Assembly: GCA_963513935.1 (NCBI GenBank)
Contig: OY740765.1
Span: 150,747,830-150,811,829 of the forward strand
Origin: Aphrophora alni
Lineage: Eukaryota > Arthropoda > Insecta > Hemiptera > Aphrophoridae
Length of the DNA stretch: 64,000 bases
Direction: 5' to 3'
Shown: positions 19,342-31,386 of the stretch, in pieces
Layout of the letters: each line of letters starts with the position of its first letter
Position numbering within the stretch: the stretch's first letter is position 1
Program-made: the position numbers and the translations under genes
Notes under the pieces: generated by a model
What the model saw: the letters and a program-made list of their open reading frames with translations, nothing else
Told to the model about the DNA's origin: nothing
The model's database searches: none

Positions 19342-19904
19342 TATATATATAATATATATATATTAGGCGACACAATCTCACTATATTGCTTAGTATTGTT
19401 TGATAATTTAAAATGACAAGATGTCTAGAGATACAAGTAATGCTGAAGATTTAGATTTCCTAATATCTTTCAATAGTAGAGAAGGTAATCTTTGCAGTTG
19501 AATTAAAAATTATTTAAATTTCTTTATGTGTTGAGATAGTTTGCTTACAACTACTGCGGAACTGTGTCTCACATTCATTAATTATTACGGCTGTACCCGA
19601 TACTTCTTTCTTTCATGTTTTTAAATAACCTACCAAAGCATCACGAAAAATCATGTTCTCTAGAAGTGATTTTAACTGATGACTGACTCAAAAAAATTGT
19701 CTTTTACCAACAAATAATATTGTTATAGTATCATTCTTGGAGTTATCGCGGTGTATTTAAATACTCAGTGATTTTATGTGACAGTTTTCTCCTCTTTGTC
19801 AAATCCTGTGCTGTTTTGTTTTTGTTTTTAGAAGTATGCTTTTCTTTTTTTTCTTCTTCTAAATACACTTGTGGAAATAACACTTAAATATGTAGTTCAT
19901 AATC

Positions 19905-19936
<32 letters not shown>

Positions 19937-20003
19937 TGTGTTATTACGCTTATAACTGTACAATTTTCTGTCACTGCTAAGTCAAGTTGAACCGTCTGAG
20001 TCA
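19342..20003. other. AT-rich stretch with a TA microsatellite
   Basis: There is a TA run at about 19903-19931 and no recognised gene. A short frame at 19421 (MSRDTSNAEDLDFLIS) ends at a GT that could be a donor, but nothing else supports an exon. Confidence 0.35.
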
Positions 20004-20692
20004 ATGGACTCACACGCAATTAGCACAACTGAAACGGAATGTGCTGTAGCTAGCATATTACCTACTCAAAATACAAACCTAAATGAAAATATAACACTAA
20101 AAAAAAAAAATTAGCTCTAATAACATTATTGATGGTAAAACTACTCCAAGCAAAAAGCTAACCATTTCTAATCTTAGAAACCCTGATTTCCATACTTTTA
20201 AACGAACGTTCAAAATTCGAGAATATGAAGAAACAATTGAAGGACCTTTTTAAGTGACTGACAGCACTTTAAATTACTCTAAAATTAACCCATTCAAAGT
20301 AGTTAAAATAAAAAACACGCAGGGGTAAAATGTAGTGGTACAATGCATGAATGCACTTCCAGCTAACACGCTCCTAATGTCATCACACCTGAAGGAATAC
20401 AAGTGTTTGTCCTTCTTTTAGGGTGGAAACAGGTTTATGTTTACCTAAGGTTGTTTATATTGAACTGGACATAGACCCAGATAAAGTAGTTAATGAGGCT
20501 TTAAGCCAATATAAAATATTAGATACATATCGTATCACAAAAGGTGATGGCATTATATAAACTCACTTTATGAAAATAGTTTTTTCAGGAACAAAGCTTC
20601 CTGATCACATAAAATTAAATTATGTCATAATGCCAGTAAACACATACATAATGCCTGCCAGGCAGTGCTTTTTATGTTTTTCATATGGACAT
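20004..20692 (+). pseudogene. Host LINE ORF1, first block (up to zinc knuckle 1)
   Basis: The ATG at 20004 opens MDSHAISTTETECAVASILP. Across frameshifts the plus strand continues with a KKLTISNLRNPDFHTFKRTF-type block and ends at about 20650-20692 with MPARQCFLCFSYGH. This is the first half of a CX2CX4HX4C zinc knuckle, as in ORF1 of I- and jockey-like LINEs. The knuckle is broken off after the His codon. The missing SPC residues appear at 21844, after an inserted LINE fragment. Confidence 0.6.
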
Positions 20693-21843
20693 TGTTTTTA
20701 ATGTACATAAATGACTTGGCAGATAATGTACAAGGTTTTACATATCTCTTTCTTTGCAAATAATACAACAGTTTTGATAAAATCGGAAAAAAAGGAAAAA
20801 TTAATACATGAAGTTGAAGTTTGTATAAATGAGATAGATGATTGGCTATCTGTTAATGGTTTAAAATTGAATATTAATAAGACAAACATAATGAATTTTA
20901 AGACTTCAACATCGAAAGTTGATTTGTTAAATGTACAATTTTAGAATAACTTATTAATTGCAAAAACTGACGCTAGATTTTTGGGCGTACAGATTTATCA
21001 CCATATAAATTGGAAAACACATAAAGATTGTAATTAAGAAATTAAATATAGCCCGTTTTGAAATGATTTTTTTTTAAATATCACAGATATTAAAACCAAA
21101 AAAAACTGTGTACTACAGTTATTTTCTTTCTGCAAATTAAAAATATGGCATTATACTCTGGGGTAACAAAATTTTAACGTTACCATCTCTATTTGTTTTA
21201 AATCTTATGTTTTATGCACTGTCACAAGCAGTTGTTTGCAGAAAATTGTGTGCACCACAATTATGGCACAAGGAACAGGGAAGCAATGTTGTAACCAATC
21301 CATAGGCTTACTCTGCTGGAAAGGAGTCCTTTATATAAGGGCATCAAATTTTACAATCAGTTAAATTCTACATTTAAAATACTAGAAATATCACTGTTCA
21401 AAAAAAGGAAAAAAAAAAAAAAAAAAATACTGAAGCAACTGTTGCTGGAGAAAACATATTATAACACAAATGATTTCATACAAGATAGGAATCTTATACT
21501 GTGTAATGTATTTTATAGGTAAAATATAAGAAATTTTATCAATCATGTATATTATATTTGTTACTGTTATGTTTATTGATTTTGTTTGGTATTGTTATGT
21601 GTGTGAATGCAATGTGTTCATCTGTATGTGTGTATATTTTTAAAGATATTTAATGTTTATTTCTTGAACAGACTAAAAAAAATGTAGAGATGATTAATGG
21701 ACTGATATGATTTTATTCTTAATCATGTAATGTTAAATGAATATTGATTAAAGTACTGTAATTATGTGTTATTTGAGGACAAGCTGCATACCTGCAACAG
21801 TCTCAATATTATCCAATCAAGTGTAATGTAATAAATAAATATA
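20693..21843 (+). mobile_element. 5'-truncated LINE fragment (RT palm to 3' end) inserted into ORF1
   Basis: It begins inside a reverse transcriptase: YINDLADNVQG, then FFANNTTVLIKSEKKEKLIH (FANN in place of the catalytic FADD) and VNGLKLNINKTNIMNF. A later block reads RFLGVQIYHHINWKTH. It ends in an AT-rich tail (AATAAATAAATATA) just before the interrupted zinc knuckle resumes. Truncation at the 5' end and an A/T-rich 3' tail are typical of LINE retroposition. No clear target duplication is visible. Confidence 0.65.
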
Positions 21844-22508
21844 GCTAACAGTCCGTGCAAAAATCAGAGATAATGCGGAAATTGTGGTGAACCTCACCAT
21901 GGTGAGTGTGACAATATTCCTGCATGTATTCATTGTAATGGTAAACACAAAAGCTTGAGTAAAGAATGTCCTGAATACAGAAGACAAAGACATATTAAGA
22001 ATTTTATGGGAGAACAAAAAGTTGATTACATAACAGTAAGTAAATTTTTCCCTATCACATACAAAACTAATAAGCATCTTATATATAAATTGCAAAACAA
22101 AAATCTTTTGCAGAAGTACCTAATTATCCAGCTGACCCAAAGAGCTACATAGATTTTGCAAAACTACAATCAAAAAATAACAATGCTACTTCCAGTCGAT
22201 CACCAAAATCCATATACTACACCAACAGATATGATTTTTTTGATCACAAGGAGAGTATTGAAAGTGATAACTCAACACCAACACCTTCCATCATGTCAAA
22301 CCTATTTTTGAAACCCAAACCTAGCAGACCAAACACTTTGCATAAACCAAAACCCTTTCTTAGACAAAGTCAAGATAGCTTTAATTCCAAACCCAACTAT
22401 AAACCACAGGCACATAATATCAACAGACCTGAGCCAAATAAAAAATCATTAAAATCTCTCCTGAAAGAAGACAGATTAAAATTAAGGCAAGCCCATAACA
22501 ACAACTAA
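21844..22508 (+). pseudogene. Host LINE ORF1, second block (zinc knuckles 2-3 and C-terminus)
   Basis: The frame resumes with SPCKNQR, one stop, CGNCGEPHHGECDN (CX2CX4HX4C) and CIHCNGKHKSLSKECPEYRR (a further knuckle). A low-complexity, Pro/Ser/Asn/Lys-rich C-terminal region follows, with SIMSNLFLKPKPSRP and SLLKEDRLKLRQAHNNN before the stop at 22506-22508. This matches the ORF1 nucleic-acid-binding region of insect LINEs. A frameshift near 22130 separates the two halves. Confidence 0.7.
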
Positions 22509-22815
22509 AACAAACACTCCTGATAAAATACAAGAAGTGCTAATAAAATAATTAAACTCAAGTTGCAAAAAATTGATTTTCTAAAATTTTGGAAACTGAA
22601 ACAAAAACTAGTAATACTAGCAATAGTAATAGTAGGCTGAGGACAAACTCTAACATCACTAATAATATAGGCCTGTCTGGAAGAAACAATGTTCAAAAGG
22701 CAACTTACTCAAAACCCATACAAAGGTCTATTCAAAACCTTTGTATTCAAGTCTCCACTTTTTATCACATCATGTCACTCTTACACACATATCTTAATAG
22801 TATTAAGATCATGCA

Positions 22816-23127
22816 ATGAAATGTCCAATATATCAAACCAAAATGGACTGAACTGCAACATGTTCTAAACAATCAAAAAATCCACATTGCCGTGATGCAA
22901 GAAACATCGTTTAACAACAATGACAACATCAGAACATCCAACTATAATATTCTAAATTTAAATAGATCTGATGGATAAGCTGGCATAGCTCTGGTAATCC
23001 ATATTTCCATCATATAGGACGAAATCACTTTTAACTTACCCACAATACATGGTGAATCTTCAACTTCAAGGCACACAAATAAAAAATTTCAACATACCAA
23101 TTAAGATTTTCCACCTCTATTGCATTA
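22816..23127 (+). pseudogene. Host LINE ORF2, endonuclease domain, first block
   Basis: The plus strand reads NVQYIKPKWTELQHVLNNQ, IHIAVMQETSF, YNILNLNRSDG, one stop, then AGIALVIH. These are the first motifs of the AP-like endonuclease (catalytic Asn region and the QET block with the catalytic Glu). The block ends at the ATTA/CCC junction of piggyBac element 2. Confidence 0.7.
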
Positions 23128-25222
23128 CCCTCAAACACACGCACCGGGTGGCACACTTTTTTTTTAAACTAATTAAGTGGCAAGAACTTGTTATGCGCTC
23201 CCCCCTCCTAGTTAGTTATTTGTCATCTCTCCTACCATATGTTTACCAAAGGACAGCCAGTTTTGGTGCAGCTGTCATTGAGTTTACATCGTTGTTTTGA
23301 CGTCCGGGTAAAAACGACCTCACCATGTGTTCTTGTCCAGGAAATTTTGTTACATTTATATGCTATATTTTTTATTCACTATAATAATTTGTTAGTAATA
23401 ATAATATGTGGGGAAGGATGGAAATGAATGGAAAAAAACACCCTCCTAAAACTGTTAGAACAAGATCAGTAAACATTATTACACACTTGGTTGGTGTTAA
23501 AACGGCTACTAAAGTTTAAAAATTCCCCCTTACATGCATCGTCATGTATGTTAGACGATTTGCTTATAGATAACATTGTTACCTGCACTAATTTTTATAA
23601 TAAATTTATTCGTGAAAGATTTTCCCGAGAATGAGATGTAAATTTTAGTAATAGAGATGAAATCAAAGCCTTGTTTGGATTGCTTTATTTTTCTGGAGTA
23701 ATGTGGTCTAATCATTTAAACACCAAAGATCTTTTGAATAATGATGGTAGTGGAATAGAATTTTTCCTACTTACTAGGAGTAATAATAGGAGGAAGTAAT
23801 AGATTCCATTTTTTGCTTAGATGTCTATTCTTTGACAACATCAATGAAGAAATGTTGACAAGCTCGCCCCAATTAGTGATGATTGTGAATAATTTCCAAA
23901 GGTATTTTGCCTTTCAGAGTATATGTCAGTAAATGAAAGATTTCAACCTTTTTGTGGAACAAAAAAAAAAAAAAAAAACAAAGTTATGATTGTGGCATCT
24001 ACAATGTATCATGATGACAAAATAGATCAGTCTAGGGGGGATAAAAGGAAACCGGAATTGATAACCGACTACAATACAAATGAGGCGTTGATGTCGTGGA
24101 CAAGTTGTGTGGAGCATATGGCCTCTCACCCTTTTTTTTGGGAATGTTGGACATTGTCACTATAAATGCATTGGTCATTTACAGAAATAACATGATGCAA
24201 GAAAAACCGATACCAAGAAAAGAATTTCTAAAGCAACTGGGTCAAGAGCTTTCAAAAGCCCACATTGCTTCAAGAACCTTTCTTCCAAGATTACCTCTAC
24301 ATATAAAAATTGGGGTGAAACGCATAAGTGGTATAGAGGAGCCTTTGAGAAAAAAAAAAAAAAAAAAAAAAAAAACGAAGTGCTGGAAGATGTGAGTTAT
24401 GCTCGCAACAAAAAATCTGAAAGACAACCACTTCATGCCGAAGTTGCAACAAGTTTCTATGCAGGGAACATAGTTTGATCTACTGAGAGGAATGCACACC
24501 TGAGTAAAATTACTGTTCATACTTGCTGGTTAAATTAATTATATTTTAAGCTAATTTTATTTATATTCTGACAAATAATTCATTTATAGGTTTATCCTTT
24601 TAGTTAATCTTTTCCATTTTCATTTAAAATTTTGTATTTTTCATTGAACTAGTGTTTTTAAGCCACTATCTTTGTAAATAGTTTGTAAGTTAATTATGTA
24701 TTGCATTTTAAAATTACTTTTTTAAATATTTTATCCTTTCAGGATTTAAAAGTAATTCAATTTTTGACTAGTAGGTTAAATGTAATGTTAGTTTCCATTG
24801 TTATAACTATTATTTTTCATATTGAGATGTGTTGTAAAATTTTGTATTGCAAATTTTACAACTTTTTAAGTTGAATTTGAACATATTGGTTTATTTATAT
24901 TGTTTTATTTATTGAGAAGCTCTTTAAAGATTCTAGTCGTCAAAAGCTAAAAACGATTATAATTACATGTATTAATGTTTAATTTGAAAAAATTACAATT
25001 CATGGTGACAATTTCACACTATTTACTATTTAATCATTTAAAAAAATATATCTATAAGTATTACAATCATACAAAAAATTATACAATTAAAAAAGGATTC
25101 CATTTATTAAACAAAAATTTACATTGCATTTTGGTGAAATGTAAATTTAGGTAAAAGAAATGGGGTGGAAAATACCCCACACTTGTATTTATGTCTAACT
25201 AGTTGGCGCGTGTGAATGAGGG
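23128..25222 (+). mobile_element. piggyBac element 2, inserted in LINE endonuclease
   Basis: The left tip CCCTCAAACACACGCACC and right tip GGCGCGTGTGAATGAGGG are inverted copies. TTAA follows the right tip (25223-25226); the left flank is ATTA, a mutated duplication. The interior is a degenerate piggyBac transposase (23520-24503) and about 700 bp of AT-rich 3' sequence. Endonuclease coding sequence resumes immediately after the right TTAA. Confidence 0.82.
23520..24503 (+). pseudogene. piggyBac transposase relic
   Basis: Blocks in order are RDEIKALFGLLYFSGVMWSN (first Asp-containing region), FNNFQRYF with a YMSVNERFQPF block, and KVMIVASTMYHDDKIDQS. After shifts come DVVDKLCGAYG, MLDIVTINALVIYRNNMMQ and EFLKQLGQELSKAHIA, then a Cys-rich tail near CELCSQQKN. 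This is the full domain order of a piggyBac transposase. Poly-A expansions (at about 23962 and 24350) and several frameshifts inactivate it. It differs from the relic at 14090, so two piggyBac families are present. Confidence 0.78.
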
Positions 25223-25226
25223 TTAA

Positions 25227-25583
25227 GGCCAACATCCACCATACAATATGGAGCAATTATATTTTTTCATTAGATGACGGTTTATTCCTACTTTGTGGTA
25301 CTTTTAACGCACATCGCCCTTTTTGGCCTATAGTACTTCGAATTTTATCATTCTAAATGACAACTCCCCTACAAAAGTCCCAGGTTTATTCAGAAAACCT
25401 GCCTCCCTCGATCTATCATTTGCTTCAACACAACTACACTCTCTTTTAATGAACTGGGAAGTCTGTACAGATACTATGAACAGTATTCACTTCCCCATAA
25501 TCATGAAATTCAGAACTCCAATAAAAAATCCATCTCCAGTCTTTCATCCCATAGATAGCAGCATTTCCCAATTGCCATTATAA
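25227..25583 (+). pseudogene. Host LINE ORF2, endonuclease domain, second block
   Basis: After the piggyBac TTAA the coding resumes with CGTFNAHRPFWP (catalytic GDFNAHHPxW motif), FIILNDNSPTKVPG, SLDLSFAS (SxIDLxxxS motif) and MNSIHFPIIMKF (the SDHxPI motif with the catalytic His). These are the second-half motifs of the endonuclease in the right order. A frameshift and stops separate this block from the first. Confidence 0.75.
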
Positions 25584-26235
25584 AAAAATAAACATAGTTA
25601 GTTGTTTTATATTTTAATTATCTGTCTTTTTGTGCACCAATCTTTTTATATTGCGTTACTCTATATTAACAATAAAACAATCAGAGACAAGTTTGTATTT
25701 ACAATTCTTTATTAATTTAATCATACACAATATTTAATTTAAAAATTATTTGAGATCGCTTTCTCCTTAGGATTTCTATGGGTTCAGTTTTATTTCATCT
25801 ACTTGCATATTTTTGGTTGTATTATTACATGCATCTTATATATATATGTTAGTCCTTTTACAATTTTTAAAATATGATTATAATGATAGAAAAACTTTTG
25901 TATTCTTCCAAAGTGTAATGCAAATTTTGAGTCTTAATTATTTTTACTTCCTTAGTGAATATTTTAAATCTGGGCTACTTAACATTTCAGTTCAAGTACA
26001 TCCTCAACAAATACAACACCCAGCAAATCTCTTGTTTTTGTCTTCTAACCATTATCAATTCTTTATGGATAAATTATATTTACTTCTACTTTCATCATAA
26101 AAAAGTAAAAATAAATTTGTTTTTGAGAGCCCAAACAAGAATGATGTACGAAGCATCAGAGCAAAAATAAGAATTCTCTTCTTCATTGTTATAACATCCT
26201 GCAATCCAAATTTGATTTCTTCTTCCTCGTCTTAG
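25584..26235. other. Insertion in the LINE ORF2, unidentified
   Basis: About 650 bp of AT-rich sequence separates the end of the endonuclease domain from the next LINE block (KFVTPSNTYKFTDWNIFKAE). I recognise no termini and no protein. Confidence 0.35.
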
Positions 26236-26710
26236 AAATTTGTTACACCATCAAACACTTATAAATTCACTGATTGGAATATTTTCAAAGCAGAAGTAGA
26301 ACACCTTATAGCTCAGACACAAATCCAAACATAAGTTTGGTTTCTTTATATACCATAATTGAAATTTCAATAGAACGAGCTACTCCACAGCGTAAAGTAC
26401 CGGATAGTTATAAATGGAATCCAAAATTTAAACCAAAATGTTGGTGGAATGCGAATTACTCAAAAGCCATTGTAATAAAAAGGCTGTTTTTAAAAACTTC
26501 AAAACTAACATAACTCCTTTAACTTTTGCAAAATATGTGCAATTTCAAATTTCTGTGAGCAATATAAATAAACAAGCCAAGATTTCTAGTTGGCAAAAAA
26601 TAAGCTTTTAAATTACAGGAAAAACAAATACAGAAGCATGGAACATGATCAAAAATTTTAGAAACAAAGATTTAAAAAATAACAATAACTACATGGTAAA
26701 TGATTCAGAA
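26236..26710 (+). pseudogene. Host LINE ORF2, linker between endonuclease and RT
   Basis: Blocks read TDWNIFKAEVEHLIAQTQ, SIERATPQRKVPDSYKWNP, KPKCWWNANYSKAI and SNINKQAKISSWQKIS, then AWNMIKNFRNK. These are the conserved linker motifs of insect LINEs (CWWNxxCxxAI, WxxxVxxI). One or two frameshifts occur. The block ends at the TTAA of a MITE. Confidence 0.7.
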
Positions 26711-26714
26711 TTAA

Positions 26715-27342
26715 CCCCTTAAGTGTTTATGTCGGTTTAAGCCGACGCTACAAATATCGATAAAAAGTGCCGCTGTTGGCTAAAGCCGACGCTCTTAACT
26801 TGCCCTATTCTATTTTGTTCTCTGTCGAAATATTATGTTGTAGTTGCTAGTATTGCCGCTAGATAGTGTTGGCATGCTCTCTAGAGCATAACTTATAAAA
26901 CTACCGCTTTATTTTTGTTCTCTTTGGATCCGCCGTGAACATTATATTTATAAGGAGTCGCGATATGTCCGCAAGGAGTAGCGATACCAGTGCAGCGAAT
27001 GTGATGTTGGGCTGTGTGCTGCCCCATGTTTTAAAATATATCACACCCAAAAAAATTACTAAACATTAGTTAGAAACTGTAAACAATCTTTATTGTGTGT
27101 ACTTTTATTTTTAACAATGGTTTTATTACATTTTACTTTTTTTTAATTGTTAGGTAAATGTGTTTTTAATGTATTTGCAGAAAATTTTAAAATTATATTA
27201 AACATGACATTTATACTTTTGATGTTGCTTATATTTTCTTTTAATGCCTATTTTTTAACTTCCAAGTTAACAAACATTAAAATAAAAAAAATAGGCATTT
27301 TTGGGTTGATTTAGGCAAAAAAAAAATAAAACACTTAAGGGG
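26715..27342. mobile_element. piggyBac-type MITE with TTAA target duplication
   Basis: The tips CCCCTTAAGTGTTT and AAACACTTAAGGGG are perfect inverted copies, flanked by TTAA at 26711-26714 and 27343-27346. The 628-bp interior has no transposase. It contains GTCGGTTTAAGCCGAC, a short palindrome, near the left end. LINE coding resumes directly after it. Confidence 0.85.
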
Positions 27343-27346
27343 TTAA

Positions 27347-27691
27347 GCTACAACTTTCTTAGAAATAATATTCCTGACTATATTCCTTCAGAATTAGTAC
27401 CACCACTTTTCAACACTCAACACCATCCCTTTAGAAAAGCCTTTTACATTCAGCGAATTACAAATAGCATTACAATCTAAAACCAAAAATACAACATCTA
27501 ATCTTGGTGGAATAAACTATACCCTGATAAAACACTTACCTGACTGTTCTCAAAAAGTTTCTATTAATATATAACAGTATTTGTGATTGCAATAAAATCC
27601 ATCCAGGTGGAAACATTTTAAAATCATAGGAATTTTAAAACCTAACAAAAATAAAACTGAACCTGAATCGTATAAACTTATTTCACTCTTT
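27347..27691 (+). pseudogene. Host LINE ORF2, start of reverse transcriptase
   Basis: Blocks read NNIPDYIPSELVPPLFNT, FTFSELQIALQSKTKNTTS (in two frames), NLGGINYTLIKHLPD, NIYNSICDCNKIHPG and IGILKPNKNKTEPESYKLIS. The last is the RT motif I (KPxKxxxxxxxYRPISL). The block ends where a further insertion begins. Confidence 0.72.
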
Positions 27692-28225
27692 TGCGGCAAA
27701 CGTCAGCCCTGGTTATTGGTTAGGACCAGACGTTTGAACCCACTTAAGTTCCGGAATGGGAGTTTGGAAAACGTGCTAGGACTTACCGTTAAATATATTC
27801 CGACGTTAAATATGCTTAGTCTCAACCCAAGTAATCACTATGTTCACAGCCAGCTTATAATGAGATATAATTTAATTACTAAACTAATTAATTAATTATT
27901 ATAATTACTTAACTTATGGTTAAGAACTTACAGTTAGGGACAGGCGTGATGGGAGAATTACGTTAACCCTTTAGGTCATAATAATTCCTTCTCAATTTTA
28001 GTCGGATGACCTACTAATGACTACGTAACACCCGGGGGTCGATCAGACCCCGCAATTAGCGGTTTAGGTAGACATTTAGGTTTAAGACCAAAAGGTTAAA
28101 TTTATAAAGCGCAACTCATGTCCGCTGACCTCGGCGCACTGTGTACGACTGTGTCTCGTCTTGACTACATGTGCGCACGCATCAGATATCTTATACCGTG
28201 ATCCCTGAATACCCGTGGAATTACC
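27692..28225. mobile_element. Unidentified insertion in the LINE reverse transcriptase
   Basis: RT coding breaks off after LISLF and resumes at a FLKIFNTMIKNGLQWYLEE block near 28235. The 530 bp between are GC-richer, with a CGGGGGTCGATCAGACCCCG palindrome near 28035. The junctions carry the near-identical 8-mers CACTCTTT and CACACTTT, a possible target duplication. I recognise no termini or protein. Confidence 0.45.
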
Positions 28226-28333
28226 ACACTTTCCATGTTTTTAAAAATTTTCAACACCATGATCAAAAACGGATTACAATGGTATCTGGAAGAGGAAATT
28301 ATCATTCTTCCCACAGAATATGCATATAGGAAA
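28226..28333 (+). pseudogene. Host LINE ORF2, RT fragment before the Helentron
   Basis: The block reads FLKIFNTMIKNGLQWYLEEE, IIILPTEYAYRK. It ends at TATAGGAAA, and the next RT residues (GSSDYLPHFLTDKQ) appear at 35191. Joined across the Helentron they restore YRK-GSSDYLPHF in frame. Confidence 0.7.
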
Positions 28334-28344
28334 ATAAAATTGTG

Positions 28345-28740
28345 ATTTTTTTTTAAGACATGCTTTCTATCTTTGAAGAATTTAAAAAACTTGAACTAAA
28401 AAGTAAAAAATAATTCTTAGACATAACAATTTTTTTTATGGAATGTGGTATTAATGGAATGAGACTCATTAGTTTATAAAGCTTTTACTTTTGACAAAAC
28501 CTAACGCATTCCCAAAAAAGCTCGGGGCGTGTTTTTTCTTGCGAATTTTCGTAAACACTGCACTCCATACTTTTTTGAGTATGCATTATGTTTTGTCAAA
28601 AGTAAAAGCTTTACAAACTATGAGTCTCATTCCATTAATATCAGATTCCCAAAAAATTGTTATGTCTAAGAATTATATTCTACTTTTTAGTTCAAGTTTT
28701 TTCAATTCTTCAAAGATAGAAAAGCATGTCTTAAATTTTT
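28345..28740. mobile_element. Foldback MITE, copy 1 of a family also at 41535
   Basis: The left arm (ACATGCTTTCTATCTTTGAA, GAACTAAAAAGTAAAAAATA, TGAGACTCATTAGTTT) and right arm (28595-28735, inverted) are about 145 bp each, around a loop with GCTCGGGGCGTG. The element at 41535-41950 shares both arms and the loop plan (CATCGGGTGT). It is nested in the 3' end of the Helentron. Confidence 0.75.
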
Positions 28741-28933
28741 TTTTCCATATTTTTATTTTCTACTTTTTAGTCACAGAATTATAGAATGAATTATAACACT
28801 GAATTTATTCCTAAATTTGTGGATCATTTTTATTACATAAGAATATTCCTACATAGTATACAAATTAATAACATTTCTGATTGAACCTATCATGGCTTGT
28901 CATTATAATCTTGAAATATACTTTTCTTATTAT

Positions 28934-31289
28934 TTATATTATACTTCTCATATGGTTAATTTCCTCTAGCGCATCGTTATTACAGGGTTTCTTACCTGTC
29001 AACTTAGAATTATCTAATTCTTCATTACGCAGCATCCCGTTGAGGGATCTAATTCTACTTAAGCTAACGTATGCTTGCCCTTCAGCAAAGAGTTTTAACC
29101 CAAGTATACCACAGCATAATCTACAGTACTTCTTTGCATTTTGTGCACTGTAGATGCCCATGACAGAATCAAAGGTAGCATTCTTCATTCTACAGTTCCA
29201 GGAAACTGAACTGATTTGGGGTCTATCCTGTTGTTATGAACGGCCCTCAAAATATGCCTGGGTTCTTAGTTTCAATTAATTATCAAATCAGTGGTTCAGT
29301 ATTTTATTAACTTTTATCATTGACATGAAAATTATGTCTATTTCCCTGACGCTTTAATACAAAACTTTAATACAACACAAAAATAAGAATTCAATTAAAC
29401 AACAAAACAAAACAATATTATTTACTCAAAGCCCAGAAGTATTCCAACTTTTGTTATTCTTTATATGAATGATATTTTAACTGGTGACTTTATATATAGA
29501 AATGCTTGCTTACTGTTTGTTGAGTAGATTTCCTGGGCCAATATCTTTCCTGGAGTAGATCAAGCTTCCTGGGCTATCTACCACCACGGCTAGTGACACA
29601 GGCGTGTATCTTCCAAGCTCCAAAAAGATCAAAAGACCCCCTCCAAATCATGCTGACCGCTTATATACCTTTTGTTCTCTCTGGTGTCCTAGTTGAGTTG
29701 CAAGTCAAGCATTTCAACATTTTTTTAATTGTTTCACAATAGTTGGGTCATTCTGAACTTTGTGAATATGAGTTCTTCTCTAATATAAATTATAAATTAA
29801 TTGATTATCCTAATATTAACCTATTCCTAACACTGTGAATACCATCTATTCCAAATCTATGTGAACTGAAGGAATATCCTCCTTGTACACTTGACCCCTA
29901 CAAAAGAGCGGCCATTTAATTTCAGTTATATGCCCGATAGCCTCATTAACAAGACCTCGCATGACATCTACGTTTGATTGAAACATGACCTTTGCTATCA
30001 CAAAAATTTCTAGTTCTTTCGGCATTCCTCCTGTCTTATTTATATCTTTAGAAATAATAGAATCTAAGGTAACGTCACTTCCAAGTTGTCTGATAGCATC
30101 TACAAGTTGATCTTGTGCCGTGATTGTAAACATTTCCATATTTTTTTTTTCTGAAATATTCTATTACTTTTTTATTGTGAAAATTCACTTGGTCATTAGT
30201 CGGGTAAATTCGCAACGCTTTTTCTAATGTGAATTCCCTGTCCACGTCTGTACTTAATCTTTCCATCAATACAGCTAGATGGTTTCCTGTTAACTCTCCG
30301 ATTCTCAAGGCATTTAATATATCAACAAACATTTTATCTCCGTGTTGCTGCATATTCTCCATTAATTCTTCTAGACTGAATAATTGCCGGAGATGCGTAG
30401 CTGGAGCTATGTTTTCCAGCTGTTGAAACACTTGGTTTCCTCTTACTGGTGGAAGTTGGAGCAAGTCGCCGAATACCAAGATATTAATCCCTCCGAACAA
30501 AGTGTCATTATTTTTAAGCTGTCTTAGCCCCGAGTCAATCATACAAAGCATCTCATAAGGTACCATGGACATCAATGAAGATAAACTCAAAATTTTTCCA
30601 CTGTTAGCGCCTAAGTTTAAGGTAATTTCCAGTCAATAGTAGCAAATTAACAATTTTCCTGTCTTTTTGAACTGGCAGTTTCAATGCGCTATGTAACGTG
30701 GAACCTCCTACTAATCTTACTGCAACACCTGTTAAGGTGCACACTTTAACTGCTTGTTTTCCATAGCAATGTATCACTTGATTTTTTAGCAGATTGAAGA
30801 GAAAAGTTTTTCCTGTTCCAGCTTGATAAGTTATGAAAAGCCGTTCTCTGTGTATATTTCCTTCCAATTGATCCCGTATACTTGTGGTAATTCTCTGGAA
30901 TATTTCGCACTGACCCATGTTTATTGCTCGGCATGCCTGTTGAACAATAGTTCATCATTCATGTGCTGATCGACAATTTCTTCTCCTTCTTCTTCTCCAA
31001 CTTCCAATTCCGCCGGTTCTGCATCTAAAATTTCAAATGCATGTATTTCTACAAATGCATTTTCAAGTTGTCTATCCCATTTGCGGTAGATTTCCATTAG
31101 CCTAATGTTCCCCTTTAGAATTTCCTCATGTGCTAAAAACGCTTTTTTCGAAGAATTGAATCCTTCAAGAAGTTCTTGTTCAGAACGATATGACATGTAC
31201 TGAAGAAGACTGTAGTAAAAATTTTCTGAATCAGATGCAGCCATGAAGTAAGGAACTCTTACGACTGCCTGCGAATTTCTCACTGACAT
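28934..31289 (-). pseudogene. Helentron PIF1-like helicase region, interrupted
   Basis: Read on the minus strand: 31289-30921 is a linker (SVRNSQAVVRVPYFMAASDS). 30918-30604 has Walker A (YQAGTGKTFLFNLLK) and TLTGVAVRLVGGSTLHSALK. 30590-30075 has the Walker B region (MLCMIDSGLRQLK), GDLLQLPPVRG and LRIYPTNDQVNFHNKK. 30139-29846 continues toward motif V. After a solo LTR, 29220-28934 gives an ILSWASTVHKMQ block in one frame and KLFAEGQAYVSLSRIRSLNG in another. These are SF1 helicase motifs in order. Frameshifts at about 30920, 30600, 30110 and 29150, plus the LTR, inactivate it. Confidence 0.8.
29232..29832. mobile_element. Solo LTR inside the Helentron helicase
   Basis: The 601-bp insert starts TGTTATGAACGG and ends TTCCTAACA, giving the TG...CA ends of an LTR with TGTT/AACA inverted tips. 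It is flanked by a 4-bp direct repeat CTGT (29228-29231 and 29833-29836). A TATA-like CTTATATACC lies near 29660. Helicase coding continues on both sides. The family is not identified; no internal sequence is present. Confidence 0.65.
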
Positions 31290-31386
31290 TTTTGTATTAT
31301 TAGTTAGGGTTATTAATTAAAGGTTTCCTCCATTGATTTGATATTTCCTCGTAAGCAACTTCATCTACATTTTCTTCTTGTTCATC

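Noticed and set aside
19421..19483. Possible first exon (MSRDTSNAEDLDFLIS) ending at a GT
   Set aside because: Too short, no homology I recognise, and no partner exon found.
24242..24520. Minus-strand frame with a long Phe run
   Set aside because: Antisense of the poly-A expansion in the piggyBac relic.
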